From CALRGE01 sp964360635 (GTDB lineage: Bacteria > Patescibacteriota > Gracilibacteria > UBA1369 > 2-02-FULL-48-14), in assembly GCA_964360635.1 (NCBI GenBank), contig CAYHXO010000005.1, positions 1 to 64,000 on the forward strand: a stretch of DNA of 64,000 bases. Direction: 5' to 3'. Below are positions 8,611-17,168 of this stretch, piece by piece. The notes beneath the pieces are model-generated. The model ran no database searches. It was not told the DNA's origin and worked only from the letters and a program-made list of their open reading frames with translations. The position numbers and the translations under genes are program-made. How positions within the stretch are numbered: the first letter of the stretch is position 1; each line of letters opens with the position of its first letter.

Positions 8611-9764
8611 GTGATGATTTGTTAAAACGCCAGTCTGAAACTGAAACCTCGGTGGTTTATGGTGTTTATGATTCGTCGTCACAGCCTTTTTCCGTGCGAA
8701 TGCATGATTTTTTTGTGGATTGCAGAGGCGTGAGCGTTCAAGATAAATCTTATTTTTACCATTTGCTCGCGGTAATGGTTGATGCTGGAATTCCTATTAT
8801 GAAAGCGCTAAAAGTCTTGTCGAAAAAAAGTTCTAATGAAAGATTTTCACGAATTATTAACACACTTGCTTTTGATGTTGAGCGTGGAAAAAAATTGAGC
8901 GAATCGATGACAAAATTTCCGGAAATTTTCAAAGAATCTGAAGTTGGAGTTGTTAAAAGCGGTGAGACAATTGGTAGTTTGGGTGATTTGCTTTTTAAAT
9001 TGGCATATCAAACTGAGCGTAGCCACAACCTGTTAATGAAGGTGCGTGGGGCTTTAGTTTATCCAATTACTGTTTTACTTGCGCTGATGGTTTCGGGCGC
9101 GATTGTGATTACGACCGTCATTCCAAAACTCCGTGAATTTTTTGTAAATTTGAATTCAGATTTGCCACCGCTAACATATTTTGTTTTGAATTTTGGAAAT
9201 TTTGTTTACAGCTTTTTTTGGTTGATTTTAGCTCTGATTATTTTTGTAATTTTATCCGGGTCTTTTTATTTGAGTACAGAAAACGGTAAGCGAAAATTCG
9301 ATATTACTGTTCTTTCAATTTATAAACTTGGTGATGTTGTTAGAAAAGTAAACGTTGCTAATTTCGTTCAACTTTTGGCAATTTTGGTGACTGCCGGAGT
9401 TTCAATAAATGAGGCGATTCGAATTACCGGAGGAGCTATGAATAATCGTTTGTATAGGGAATTTTTGGATGAATTGCGGCTGCATGTTGAGAAGGGTGAA
9501 AAGATTGCTGATAAGTTGGCAGAGGCTCCATTTCTTTTTCCTGAAACAGTTATTTCTATGGTTTCTGTTGGTGAGAATACAGGTGCTCTTGGATCAATTG
9601 CAGAAAAACTTGCAAAGCATTATGAACGTGAAGTTGAACAGGCACTTGAAAATTTTACAACAATTTTGGAGCCGATTGTGATTGTGTTTGTGGGTCTTGC
9701 TGTTGCGGTTCTTGCACTAGCTTTATTAGGTCCGATCTTCGCGCTTTCTTCGGTAGTTTCTTAA
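8607..9764 (+). CDS. pilC: type IV pilus inner-membrane platform protein PilC (GspF family)
   Basis: PilC is the membrane platform on which the assembly ATPase turns. Two GspF domains are visible, each starting near a YHLLAVMVDAGIPIMKALK / FVQLLAILVTAGVSINEAIR block and ending with a long membrane segment (about residues 150-172, 197-222 and 355-382). The conserved GE-type motifs VGVVKSGETIGSL and ISMVSVGENTGAL are present. At 385 residues it is full length. It lies between pilO (4-base overlap) and the first pilin gene. Confidence 0.93.
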   Translation: MSDDLLKRQSETETSVVYGVYDSSSQPFSVRMHDFFVDCRGVSVQDKSYFYHLLAVMVDAGIPIMKALKVLSKKSSNERFSRIINTLAFDVERGKKLSESMTKFPEIFKESEVGVVKSGETIGSLGDLLFKLAYQTERSHNLLMKVRGALVYPITVLLALMVSGAIVITTVIPKLREFFVNLNSDLPPLTYFVLNFGNFVYSFFWLILALIIFVILSGSFYLSTENGKRKFDITVLSIYKLGDVVRKVNVANFVQLLAILVTAGVSINEAIRITGGAMNNRLYREFLDELRLHVEKGEKIADKLAEAPFLFPETVISMVSVGENTGALGSIAEKLAKHYEREVEQALENFTTILEPIVIVFVGLAVAVLALALLGPIFALSSVVS

Positions 9765-9772
9765 GGCAAAAA

Positions 9773-10339
9773 ATGAAAACTAAAGCCTTCACACTTATCG
9801 AAATTATAATTGTAATTACGATTATTGGCATACTCACATCTGTGGCTGTTTTGAGTTACCGTGGAGCTTATGAGCGCCAGCAAGTTTCGGTTTTCTCGAA
9901 AGATTTACTAGCGACGGCTCAACATGCGAAGGCTGAAGTGAAAGCAGGAAAGAAAGATGCAGATGGACTTTTGTGTGAAGGAATTTATTTTGAAGTTGAT
10001 GCAGTGCCGCAGAAAGTTAGTATGAAGTATCTTGATGAAGATCTTGATGGAGTTTGGGGCTGTGAATTTCCCGGAATTACAGAAAATCTTGATCAAAGTT
10101 CGAAGAATATTTTGGTGGATACAATTGAGATTGGTGATCCTTTAACGTTTCCAACGTCGATAACTCTTTTGTTCGTTCCACCATCAGGCGTTATGGAAGT
10201 TTATGGAGAGGCAGACGAGTTTCTTTCAGGTGATATGCATGTCATATTCCATCGTGATAATTATGATGATTTGGATTTTGATTTCGGTGTTGAGAGTGGT
10301 GCTGATAGAATTTACATAGAAAAATATGAAGAAATTTAA
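9773..10339 (+). CDS. prepilin-like protein 1
   Basis: It has a type III signal: short basic leader, then KTKAFTLIEIIIVITIIGIL. Cleavage before FTLIE would need processing at Ala instead of the usual Gly, and Glu5 of the mature protein is present. The hydrophobic helix is followed by a globular domain with an acidic, Asp/Tyr-rich C-terminus. It is probably a major or minor pilin of the pilus encoded here. It starts 9 bases after pilC and overlaps the next pilin gene by 14 bases. Confidence 0.85.
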   Translation: MKTKAFTLIEIIIVITIIGILTSVAVLSYRGAYERQQVSVFSKDLLATAQHAKAEVKAGKKDADGLLCEGIYFEVDAVPQKVSMKYLDEDLDGVWGCEFPGITENLDQSSKNILVDTIEIGDPLTFPTSITLLFVPPSGVMEVYGEADEFLSGDMHVIFHRDNYDDLDFDFGVESGADRIYIEKYEEI

Positions 10340-10784
10340 AGCATTTACATTGGTGGAAGTTGTAATTGCCATCACGGTAATAAGCGTGACGATGGTTGCT
10401 GTTTACGGTCTTATAATTTCCGTTATGAATGCGAATCAGCGAAATCTTCATAATCTGCAGGCATCTTATTTGGCGGCTGAGGGGCTTGAGGTTTTCAGGT
10501 TTATGCGTGATTCGAATTGGTTGGGAAATTATAGTTGGGATAGGGGTTTTGATGATGTTTCTTTAACTTATTATCTTGAAGTTTCCGAAGCAAGTCCTTT
10601 CTGGGCTCTATCTACTGATATTTCTCATATTGCAGTTGTTGATAGTATTTATTCTCGTGAATTTGCTATTGCCGAAACAGGTACAGAAAAAACTATTCAA
10701 GTGACTTGTACCGTTTCATGGGATGAACGAGGTATTCCAAAATCTTACGCACTTTCAACTTTTTTAAGCGATTGGAATGATTAA
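10326..10784 (+). CDS. prepilin-like protein 2 (PilV/GspI-like)
   Basis: The leader KKFKAFTLVEVVIAITVISV is a type III prepilin signal with Ala before the cleavage site and Glu5 conserved. A small 152-residue protein with AAEGLEVFRFMRDSNW after the helix resembles PilV/GspI minor pilins. It overlaps the pilin genes on both sides, which suggests that the set is made together as a priming tip complex. Confidence 0.8.
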   Translation: MKKFKAFTLVEVVIAITVISVTMVAVYGLIISVMNANQRNLHNLQASYLAAEGLEVFRFMRDSNWLGNYSWDRGFDDVSLTYYLEVSEASPFWALSTDISHIAVVDSIYSREFAIAETGTEKTIQVTCTVSWDERGIPKSYALSTFLSDWND

Positions 10785-11445
10785 AAAAACCCCAGCTTTT
10801 ACCCTCATAGAACTGTTAATCGCCATAACGGTGTTTAGTATTTTTATCGCCTTTTCAATGACCGCTTTTAGCGTTTTTCATAGAGTGCAGCAAGATTCTG
10901 CAACAAGCCGAGATCTGATGTTCCAGATTGATGATGCAATGAATATAATTACCGAAGCGGTTAAGGAAAATAAGATTGATTATTTCTATTATGATTGTGC
11001 TGAAAGTGACAGTGTAAAAACAGCAGCTGTATTAAATCCTGGAGTCATTCAATCTGTAAATATTCGCCAAGACATTATTTGTAGCGATGATTCTATAAAT
11101 CCAAATTCTTTGTATTTAACATCACTAGATGGTAGCGAAGAGATAATTTTTAAATGGGATTCCTCTGAACGAAGTTTAACAATGCAAAAAGTGCCTAGAG
11201 ATTTAGATGGTGTATTTGTTGAACTTGATGAGCCAGCAAAACTTCAGTCTGACTTGGTGAAAGTTAGCTATGTGGATTTTAGAATTTTTCCTGCACTTGA
11301 TCCTTATGATTTTAGAAATAATGAAACTGAAGATTTTTACCAGCCAAATGTGAAAGTTAAAATGACTTTTGAAACTCCCGGTCAGGCGAAGCCCGTCATT
11401 TCTATAGATTTTGAAACAACAATAACTAGCCGCGTTTATCAATGA
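10777..11445 (+). CDS. prepilin-like protein 3 (PilW/GspJ-like)
   Basis: The signal is KTPAFTLIELLIAITVFSIF, again with Ala at the cleavage position. A 222-residue protein with a DSATSRDLMFQIDDAMNIITE segment after the helix suits the PilW/GspJ minor-pilin position. It overlaps the genes on both sides (8 and 4 bases). Confidence 0.8.
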   Translation: MIKKTPAFTLIELLIAITVFSIFIAFSMTAFSVFHRVQQDSATSRDLMFQIDDAMNIITEAVKENKIDYFYYDCAESDSVKTAAVLNPGVIQSVNIRQDIICSDDSINPNSLYLTSLDGSEEIIFKWDSSERSLTMQKVPRDLDGVFVELDEPAKLQSDLVKVSYVDFRIFPALDPYDFRNNETEDFYQPNVKVKMTFETPGQAKPVISIDFETTITSRVYQ

Positions 11446-12404
11446 AAAAAAATCTTACAAGCCGGGCAAGCGCACTTTTAATCTCGTTCTTCTTGATGTC
11501 GATTTTGATTTTGGTGGGATTGGGAGTTAGTACAATTGTGTTTCGTGATTTAGCGAGTGTTCGTACAATTTTGAATGGAAAAATGTCTGCGTATGCGGCT
11601 GAGGGAATGAGTGAATTGGGGCTTGGGATTGTGAATGAGCATTTACCAGGTTATGAAGTGAATCTTGAAGAGGAATTGACGAGTGGTGCGATTGGAAATC
11701 TTGAAATTGTCGCTCGTGGGGATGCGCTTCCTTGTATTGTCAGTACAGGTGATGAGGAGTATCGCACGCTTGTATTGAATGAGTCGATTCAGATTCCGCT
11801 TTTTGCGGATGGGGGTGATGATACTCAAAGTGAAATTGAGGATATAACTCAATTTAAAGTGTCATATGAAATGCTGGATAATCCAGTTCCACAAGGTAAT
11901 ATTTTAAGATGGAAAATTCTTGGTCTAAATCCAAATTCAAATCCAGCTAATAAAACAGAAGCAATTTCCGATTATATTGAAGCTGGGGAGTCCGCAGACA
12001 ATTTTTTTGATCAATCTACAGAAGCAAAATATTATGGATTGGAAGATACACATTATGCAATTTCAGATCTTCAAATCGGAATATTTTTGGATAGTCATAA
12101 ATATAACTACTTGGTTTTAACCAATGCAGTTCAGCTTTCAGGTATCGAAAATCTTGCTGAATATCAAGATGTTACAGATGCAGATCTTAATAATATTAAT
12201 TTTCAAATGACTGATACAGATCAGGATGCAGTTTGCGAATACGTAACTCTAAATTCCAGTTCCGATTACAGTGATACTCAAAATGGAGTAATAACAAAAG
12301 TCAAAGAAGGTGAGAATTTGCCTGTTTTTGATTTCGCACTTTATAATGCGAAGGGTAAATCTGTATTGCCAGTAGTTACTGCGAATACCCCGAATCTTCC
12401 ATGA
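11442..12404 (+). CDS. PilX/GspK-like minor pilin
   Basis: The N-terminus RASALLISFFLMSILILVGL resembles the PilX/GspK class, in which the mature protein lacks Glu5. There is one hydrophobic helix (about residues 10-32), the AAEGMSELGLG block after it, and a large 270-residue external domain. Last gene of the operon, with an ATGA overlap to the preceding pilin. In other systems PilX/GspK caps the pilus tip, and that role is inferred here from order and size. Confidence 0.72.
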   Translation: MKKNLTSRASALLISFFLMSILILVGLGVSTIVFRDLASVRTILNGKMSAYAAEGMSELGLGIVNEHLPGYEVNLEEELTSGAIGNLEIVARGDALPCIVSTGDEEYRTLVLNESIQIPLFADGGDDTQSEIEDITQFKVSYEMLDNPVPQGNILRWKILGLNPNSNPANKTEAISDYIEAGESADNFFDQSTEAKYYGLEDTHYAISDLQIGIFLDSHKYNYLVLTNAVQLSGIENLAEYQDVTDADLNNINFQMTDTDQDAVCEYVTLNSSSDYSDTQNGVITKVKEGENLPVFDFALYNAKGKSVLPVVTANTPNLP

Positions 12405-12433
12405 TCTGCAATATTGATGTGATGTAAAATGGA

Positions 12434-12470
12434 TTGCTCATAACCCAATTTACATGTAAAATGGGTTATG
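12434..12470 (+). promoter_or_regulatory. palindromic promoter/operator on the start of the DUF4143 ATPase gene
   Basis: A 32-base near-perfect palindrome (12439-12470) has arms CATAACCCA and TGGGTTATG and the centre TTTACATGTAAA. It contains a -10 box TAAAAT (12457-12462), which is 17 bases after a -35-like TTGCTC (12434-12439), and it ends on the ATG at 12468. A protein bound here would block both transcription and the start codon. ATGTAAAATGG is also repeated directly upstream (12423-12433). Confidence 0.65.
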
Positions 12471-13667
12471 ATGAAACCACTTCACAAGCAGTTTAGAACA
12501 GTTCAGCCATACTGGATTTCCGAAGAATGGCTTTCCGGTAGGATGCTTTTTTTATCTGGTTCCAGGCAGGTTGGTAAGACAACTTTGGTAAAAAATACTA
12601 TTTGTAAAACTGAAGATGCATATTTTAATTGGGATAATAGAGAAGTTCGAAAGTCACATTTAGCAGACTCGAGTTTTTTTGCAAAATCAAAATCCAAGTG
12701 GATTTGTTTTGATGAAATTCATAAACGTCCGAAGTGGAAAGATATTTTAAAAGGGATTTATGATGTTTATAAAGATGACTTTAATTTTGTTATAACAGGT
12801 AGTGCCAGTCTTGATACTTTCAAAAAAAGTGGAGATTCTCTGCTTGGAAGATATTTTCATACTCATCTTTTTCCATTAAATCTCCCTGATTTTAAGGAAA
12901 ATGATTTTGTATTACCTGAAAATCCAGAGAAATTAATAAAGATGTCTTTTGACTTGAAAGATGCCAAAGAAATGCGCGGACTTTTGAAATTTGGTGGTTT
13001 TCCGGAGCCGTATTTTGCAGCTTCCGAATCTTTTCATAAAAGATGGTCTTTGAATCATAGAGATTTGATTTTAAATGAAGATTTGAGAGATTTAACCAGA
13101 GTTAGCGAAATCGATAAAATTGACTCTCTTTTAAGCATGTTGACACCTTCAATTGGTCAAACTTTAAGTTATAGAAATTTGGCGAATGATTTAGAAACGA
13201 CTCACGGTAGTGTAAGAAGATGGCTTAATATTTTAACTACTCTTCAGCTGGTTTTTCCTGTTAGTCCTTATTCAAAAAAGATTAGAAGAGCCTTTAAACA
13301 GGAGAAAAAATGGTATTTTGTAGATTGGTCACAAGCGGGTGAAAATCGATTTGAAAATTATGTTGCTGCATCTTTAATGCGAGCAGTTACTCTTTGGCAA
13401 GACAGGTTTGGGGAAAAAATGACTCTACATTTCGTGAGAACTCATGGGGGTCAGGAAGTAGATTTTTTAATCTGTAAAAATGGGGATCCGTGGCTTTTTA
13501 TTGAAGCCAAGGAAGGTGAGCCTGATGTTTCAAAAGCTCTACATAAATTCACGGAGGAATTTGAAATTCCCGGGATTGTTGTGACAGCTCAGGCTGATTG
13601 GTATAAAAAAGCCGGCAAATATATATATCAGATCTCTTGGGCTAAATTTGGCCAGGTATTGGCTTAG
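12468..13667 (+). CDS. AAA-type ATPase with DUF4143 domain
   Basis: The N-terminal P-loop ATPase shows SGSRQVGKTTLV (about residues 29-40) and Walker B WICFDEIHKRP. The C-terminal DUF4143 region carries the typical nuclease-like block FVRTHGGQEVDFLI...FIEAKEGEP. Members are widespread in CPR bacteria and archaea, often in many copies, and their function is unknown. Either ATG at 12468 or 12471 could be used, and both sit on the palindrome at 12439-12470, so the mRNA may be nearly leaderless and self-regulated. It stands alone between the pilus operon and metG. Confidence 0.85.
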   Translation: MMKPLHKQFRTVQPYWISEEWLSGRMLFLSGSRQVGKTTLVKNTICKTEDAYFNWDNREVRKSHLADSSFFAKSKSKWICFDEIHKRPKWKDILKGIYDVYKDDFNFVITGSASLDTFKKSGDSLLGRYFHTHLFPLNLPDFKENDFVLPENPEKLIKMSFDLKDAKEMRGLLKFGGFPEPYFAASESFHKRWSLNHRDLILNEDLRDLTRVSEIDKIDSLLSMLTPSIGQTLSYRNLANDLETTHGSVRRWLNILTTLQLVFPVSPYSKKIRRAFKQEKKWYFVDWSQAGENRFENYVAASLMRAVTLWQDRFGEKMTLHFVRTHGGQEVDFLICKNGDPWLFIEAKEGEPDVSKALHKFTEEFEIPGIVVTAQADWYKKAGKYIYQISWAKFGQVLA

Positions 13668-13677
13668 TAGAGTTGAA

Positions 13678-13694
13678 TATGTTAAAGTTCAGGC
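13678..13694 (+). promoter_or_regulatory. extended -10 promoter directly before metG
   Basis: TGTTAAAGT (13680-13688) fits TGnTATAAT, and the ATG at 13695 lies 7 bases past it, at the expected transcription start. No good -35 or ribosome binding site is visible, so a leaderless mRNA is likely. Confidence 0.5.
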
Positions 13695-15128
13695 ATGGAA
13701 AAATTCTACATAACAACCGCGATTGCTTACGTTAATGCGGCGCCACATATTGGCTTTGCTTTGGAGCTTTGTCAGGCTGATGCGATTGCGAGGTATCATA
13801 AAATTCACGGCAAAGAGGTTTATTTTCTGACTGGAACAGATGAGCACGGTACGAAAATTCAACAGACAGCAAAGTTGCAGGGAATTGAGCCGCAAGAATT
13901 AGCAGATAAAAATAGTCAGCTTTTTAGAGATATCGGTGCCAAATTAAATATTTCGAATGATGATTTTATTCGTACTTCTTCAGAACGGCACAAAGAAGGT
14001 GCTGTGAAAATTTGGAATAAATTGGTGGAGGCGGGTGATCTTTATGAGAAAGAATATGAAGGTCTTTATTGCGTTGGTTGCGAGGCTTTTGTGCTGGAGA
14101 AAGATTTGGTGAATGGTGAATGTTCAATTCATAAAAAAGCACCGGAAAGATTGAAAGAAAAAAACTGGTTTTTTAAGCTTTCAAAATATTCAGAAAAAAT
14201 TAAGGAATTAATTTTGAAAGATGAATTGTTGATTCGACCGACTTCTCGTCGCAATGAATTCTTGTCTTTGTTGGAAGAGGGGCTGCAAGATGTTAGTTTT
14301 TCTCGACCAAAAAAAACATTACAGTGGGGGATTGATGTTCCTGGAGATGACTCTCAGGTGATGTACGTTTGGTGCGATGCGCTGACAAATTATATTAGCG
14401 CACTTGGTGATAAAGTGGACAAATTTTGGCCCGCCGATGTCCACTTGATAGGTAAGGACATCTTGCGATTTCATGCGGGAATTTGGATTGGCATGTTGCT
14501 TTCGGCGAAAATTGAAATACCAAAATCAATTTTGGTGCATGGTTTTGTTACGAGTGAAGGTCAGAAAATGAGTAAATCTTTGGGCAATGTTGTTGATCCA
14601 TTTGGATTGGTGGATGAGTGGGGAGTTGAGCCGGTTCGTTACTATTTGTTGCGTGAAATTCCAACTGCTGATGATGGAGATTTTTCTCGTGAAAGATTTA
14701 AAGTGCTTTATGAAGATGAGCTTGCAAATACAATTGGGAATTTGCTAAGGCGAACTGTTGCGATGTGTGTGAAATATTTCGATGGAAAAGTTCCTGAATC
14801 AGATTTTGCCGAAATTTCTGAATTTTGTGAGGAGGCCTGGGCTGATTATCACAATGCTTTTGCCGACTTTAATATCAAGGTCGCGATTGAATCTATTTTG
14901 TCTGTTGCGAGGCACGCTAATGCTTATGTTGAGCAAAATAAGCCTTGGGAATTGGCTAAAACTGATCAAGCGAGATTGCAGATAGTAATAGCGAATTTGC
15001 TAAAAATGTGCCGACAGATTGGGCACATGTTGGAGCCGATTATTCCAACAATAGCTGAGAGTATTTTGAAACAAGCCGGCAAAGAAAAAGTTGAACTTTT
15101 GGAGCCTCTTTTCCCGATGCGAACTTAA
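13695..15128 (+). CDS. metG: methionyl-tRNA synthetase
   Basis: This class I synthetase charges tRNA-Met. Visible are the HIGH-type motif APHIGFALE (about residues 16-24), the connective-peptide zinc knuckle CVGC...CSIH (about 128-147), and KMSKS near 290, followed by the anticodon-binding helix bundle with W and N of VEQNKPWELAK. At 477 residues it lacks the C-terminal tRNA-binding/dimerisation domain of longer enzymes. The stop overlaps that of the convergent pilin-like gene by 4 bases. Confidence 0.96.
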   Translation: MEKFYITTAIAYVNAAPHIGFALELCQADAIARYHKIHGKEVYFLTGTDEHGTKIQQTAKLQGIEPQELADKNSQLFRDIGAKLNISNDDFIRTSSERHKEGAVKIWNKLVEAGDLYEKEYEGLYCVGCEAFVLEKDLVNGECSIHKKAPERLKEKNWFFKLSKYSEKIKELILKDELLIRPTSRRNEFLSLLEEGLQDVSFSRPKKTLQWGIDVPGDDSQVMYVWCDALTNYISALGDKVDKFWPADVHLIGKDILRFHAGIWIGMLLSAKIEIPKSILVHGFVTSEGQKMSKSLGNVVDPFGLVDEWGVEPVRYYLLREIPTADDGDFSRERFKVLYEDELANTIGNLLRRTVAMCVKYFDGKVPESDFAEISEFCEEAWADYHNAFADFNIKVAIESILSVARHANAYVEQNKPWELAKTDQARLQIVIANLLKMCRQIGHMLEPIIPTIAESILKQAGKEKVELLEPLFPMRT

Positions 15129-15544
15129 GTTGCATTGACGTCTGTGGACACAAGTATTTTGATTACTCCTCTTACGATTGAGTAAGAAAGGATAATTAGA
15201 ATCAGCCCGACTATTGACCATGTCATTCCTCTTTTTGCTTCACCAATTTTGTCGTCACTACCATAGGCAAAAACATATTTTGCACCTGCAATAATTATAT
15301 AGATTACTGTGAGCGCTCCACAGAATACCAAAACTTGTCCTACCAGTTTACCAACATATAGGATTAGAGTTTGAGTTGCGGCTGCTTCTGGGTGGCCTTC
15401 AACTGTTGCGATTTCCGATGTTGTACCGAGTGTTGGAAGATTGCTTGGTCTGAAGTCATCTTCAAGTTGAATTGCCGCAAAAGCGTTGAGTGTTATGCTC
15501 CAAAAAACTATGGCGGCTAGAAATGTTAGGTAGATTTTTTTCAT
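15125..15544 (-). CDS. VirB2/TrbC-like pilin-type membrane protein (one module)
   Basis: A signal peptide (about residues 1-24, ending AFA) is followed by a linker and two membrane segments (about 66-92 and 108-130). Between them lies the short basic loop YGSDDKIGEAKRGM, and the second helix ends SYSIVRG. This hairpin layout matches VirB2/TrbC pilins of type IV secretion systems, which become a two-helix pilus subunit. It is the last gene of the minus-strand operon and has an ATGA overlap with the gene before it. The exact substrate or partner is unknown. Confidence 0.7.
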   Translation of the reverse strand: MKKIYLTFLAAIVFWSITLNAFAAIQLEDDFRPSNLPTLGTTSEIATVEGHPEAAATQTLILYVGKLVGQVLVFCGALTVIYIIIAGAKYVFAYGSDDKIGEAKRGMTWSIVGLILIILSYSIVRGVIKILVSTDVNAT

Positions 15545-16425
15545 TCAGATTCTGTGTTTGAGAATACATTGTCGGTGCTTGAACTCGTATCGTTTCCAAG
15601 TGTGAGGGTTGAAATTCCGTAAATTATTGCGTAGCCCATCGATAAAACTGCCATCGCCACAAGGCTGTAAATAATAATATTTTTTGCCTTCGTGTTCGCT
15701 TCTTCATTTCCACGACCGATCACCATGTAAATTCCACCGATTGTTAGTGAAATGAAAATTAATAATCCTGTTAAGTAGAAAATATTTGTGATTATTCCAG
15801 GTACGGTTTCCGTGAGCAAATCGCCGCCTGCCAAGGAAACATTCTTATCTGCGCTTTGATCTTCAATAAGTTTTTTTTCTGTAGGGAAAAGTGTATCAAC
15901 ATCAATTGGTTTTGCTGTTGTGGTTTCTGCGGCGTGGGCTCTTGGAATGAAACTGGTTTCTGTTTCGGTGCTTGGGCTCGGTAGAGAAATTGAGCTGATA
16001 ACTGAAACAATTGCGTATGAAAGCATCACAATCACCAGTCCTATCAGGGAATATTGAATGATGTCTTTTCCTTTTTTGTACTTATCTTCTACTCCATATG
16101 CAGTTAGCATGTTTATAGCGCCAATAACGAGTCCTATGAATGCGCCGATACCAATAATTCCAATGCCGGCGTTAATGATTTTTGGGATGCTGACATTTAG
16201 GAAGTAGTCCTGTGCTTCAGAGCCTTTTGTTGTTTCATTTGGCCCTGGTAAATACGAGGGCTTTGGGATGGTTGGAGCCGTGACGCTTGGAGGAGCGGCT
16301 TCAGTAGCTAATTCCACGTCCTCTTCTTCCTCTGCGAAAATTACAGGTGAGCCAGCGAAGGCGATATTAGAAAAAAGACCTGAGGCCACAATCGCGAATA
16401 GAATAATTGAAAATATTTTTTTCAT
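15541..16425 (-). CDS. tandem VirB2/TrbC-like membrane protein (two modules)
   Basis: A signal peptide is followed by two copies of the same helix-loop-helix module. The first, about residues 93-146, contains GVEDKYKKGKDIIQYSLIGL and SYAIVSV. The second, about 215-272, contains GNEEANTKAKNIIIYSLVAM and GYAIIYG. A Pro/Thr/Ser-rich periplasmic segment joins them. Fused pilin modules are unusual and suggest a structural protein made of pilin folds, not a processed single subunit. It abuts the next gene at 16425 and overlaps the last gene by 4 bases. Confidence 0.65.
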   Translation of the reverse strand: MKKIFSIILFAIVASGLFSNIAFAGSPVIFAEEEEDVELATEAAPPSVTAPTIPKPSYLPGPNETTKGSEAQDYFLNVSIPKIINAGIGIIGIGAFIGLVIGAINMLTAYGVEDKYKKGKDIIQYSLIGLVIVMLSYAIVSVISSISLPSPSTETETSFIPRAHAAETTTAKPIDVDTLFPTEKKLIEDQSADKNVSLAGGDLLTETVPGIITNIFYLTGLLIFISLTIGGIYMVIGRGNEEANTKAKNIIIYSLVAMAVLSMGYAIIYGISTLTLGNDTSSSTDNVFSNTESE

Positions 16426-17162
16426 TAGTAGAAGAAGGTTGGATTTATTGTGTATAAAATAAGTGCTGAAAGGAAAAGAAGCGCAATTCCCATTATTGAC
16501 TGAGTTATTCTATCTTTTGCCGCGGTTATATCTCCGGTTGCACCTGAAACCGAGATTTGAATTCCACTACCCACGATTGTTGCAACTGCAATAAAACCCA
16601 CAATTCCCGCACCGAATACGTAAATTTGTTTAACGTAGGTTTTGAGGATTCCTGCTCCTGTGGAGGAGATTAACCATTGGATTTTTTGGCATTTTTCTCC
16701 ATTGTCGGTACAGTGTGTATAAGTGTCAAAATATACAATTCTTGTTTCAGCACAATAGGATCCGTCTGGTGATAGCCCAGCGCAACAGATACCTTTGTAC
16801 AGGTCAATAATCTTACTTCCATCATTCATAGTAGTTGCAGAGCCAATAGGTTCGAGTATTTCAGTAACTAACTGTGGTGGTTTTGCTGTTGCGCATGTTG
16901 ACATCTCATATCCGTAATTAGCATTTACCACACCACACGAACTCCCATCTATAACTGTTTGTACTGCTGTAGTATAAGTTTTATATTTATCTGCATAAGT
17001 ATCGGGTGTTACTCCAGTCATTAATGCAAAATATTCTGAATTATCTAAACTTAATAATGTCTTACATAATTTTTTGATAGGCACACTATCCGCAGCAAAA
17101 ACAAAACTGCTCATTATAATTGATATATACATTCCAAGTGTTAAGAAGGCGAGTTTACGCAT
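16425..17162 (-). CDS. cysteine-rich secreted protein with C-terminal VirB2-like module
   Basis: A signal peptide (about residues 1-23) precedes an external domain of about 145 residues with nine or so cysteines (for example CCAGLSPDGSYC), which probably forms disulfides. The C-terminus (about 175-245) is the same two-helix module as its neighbours, with SGATGDITAAKDRITQSIMG between the helices and the ending NPTFFY, close to the QSFFY end of the upstream protein. It could be a pilus-tip or adhesive subunit, but that is inference from its layout. Confidence 0.6.
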   Translation of the reverse strand: MRKLAFLTLGMYISIIMSSFVFAADSVPIKKLCKTLLSLDNSEYFALMTGVTPDTYADKYKTYTTAVQTVIDGSSCGVVNANYGYEMSTCATAKPPQLVTEILEPIGSATTMNDGSKIIDLYKGICCAGLSPDGSYCAETRIVYFDTYTHCTDNGEKCQKIQWLISSTGAGILKTYVKQIYVFGAGIVGFIAVATIVGSGIQISVSGATGDITAAKDRITQSIMGIALLFLSALILYTINPTFFY

Positions 17163-17168
17163 GTAGGA

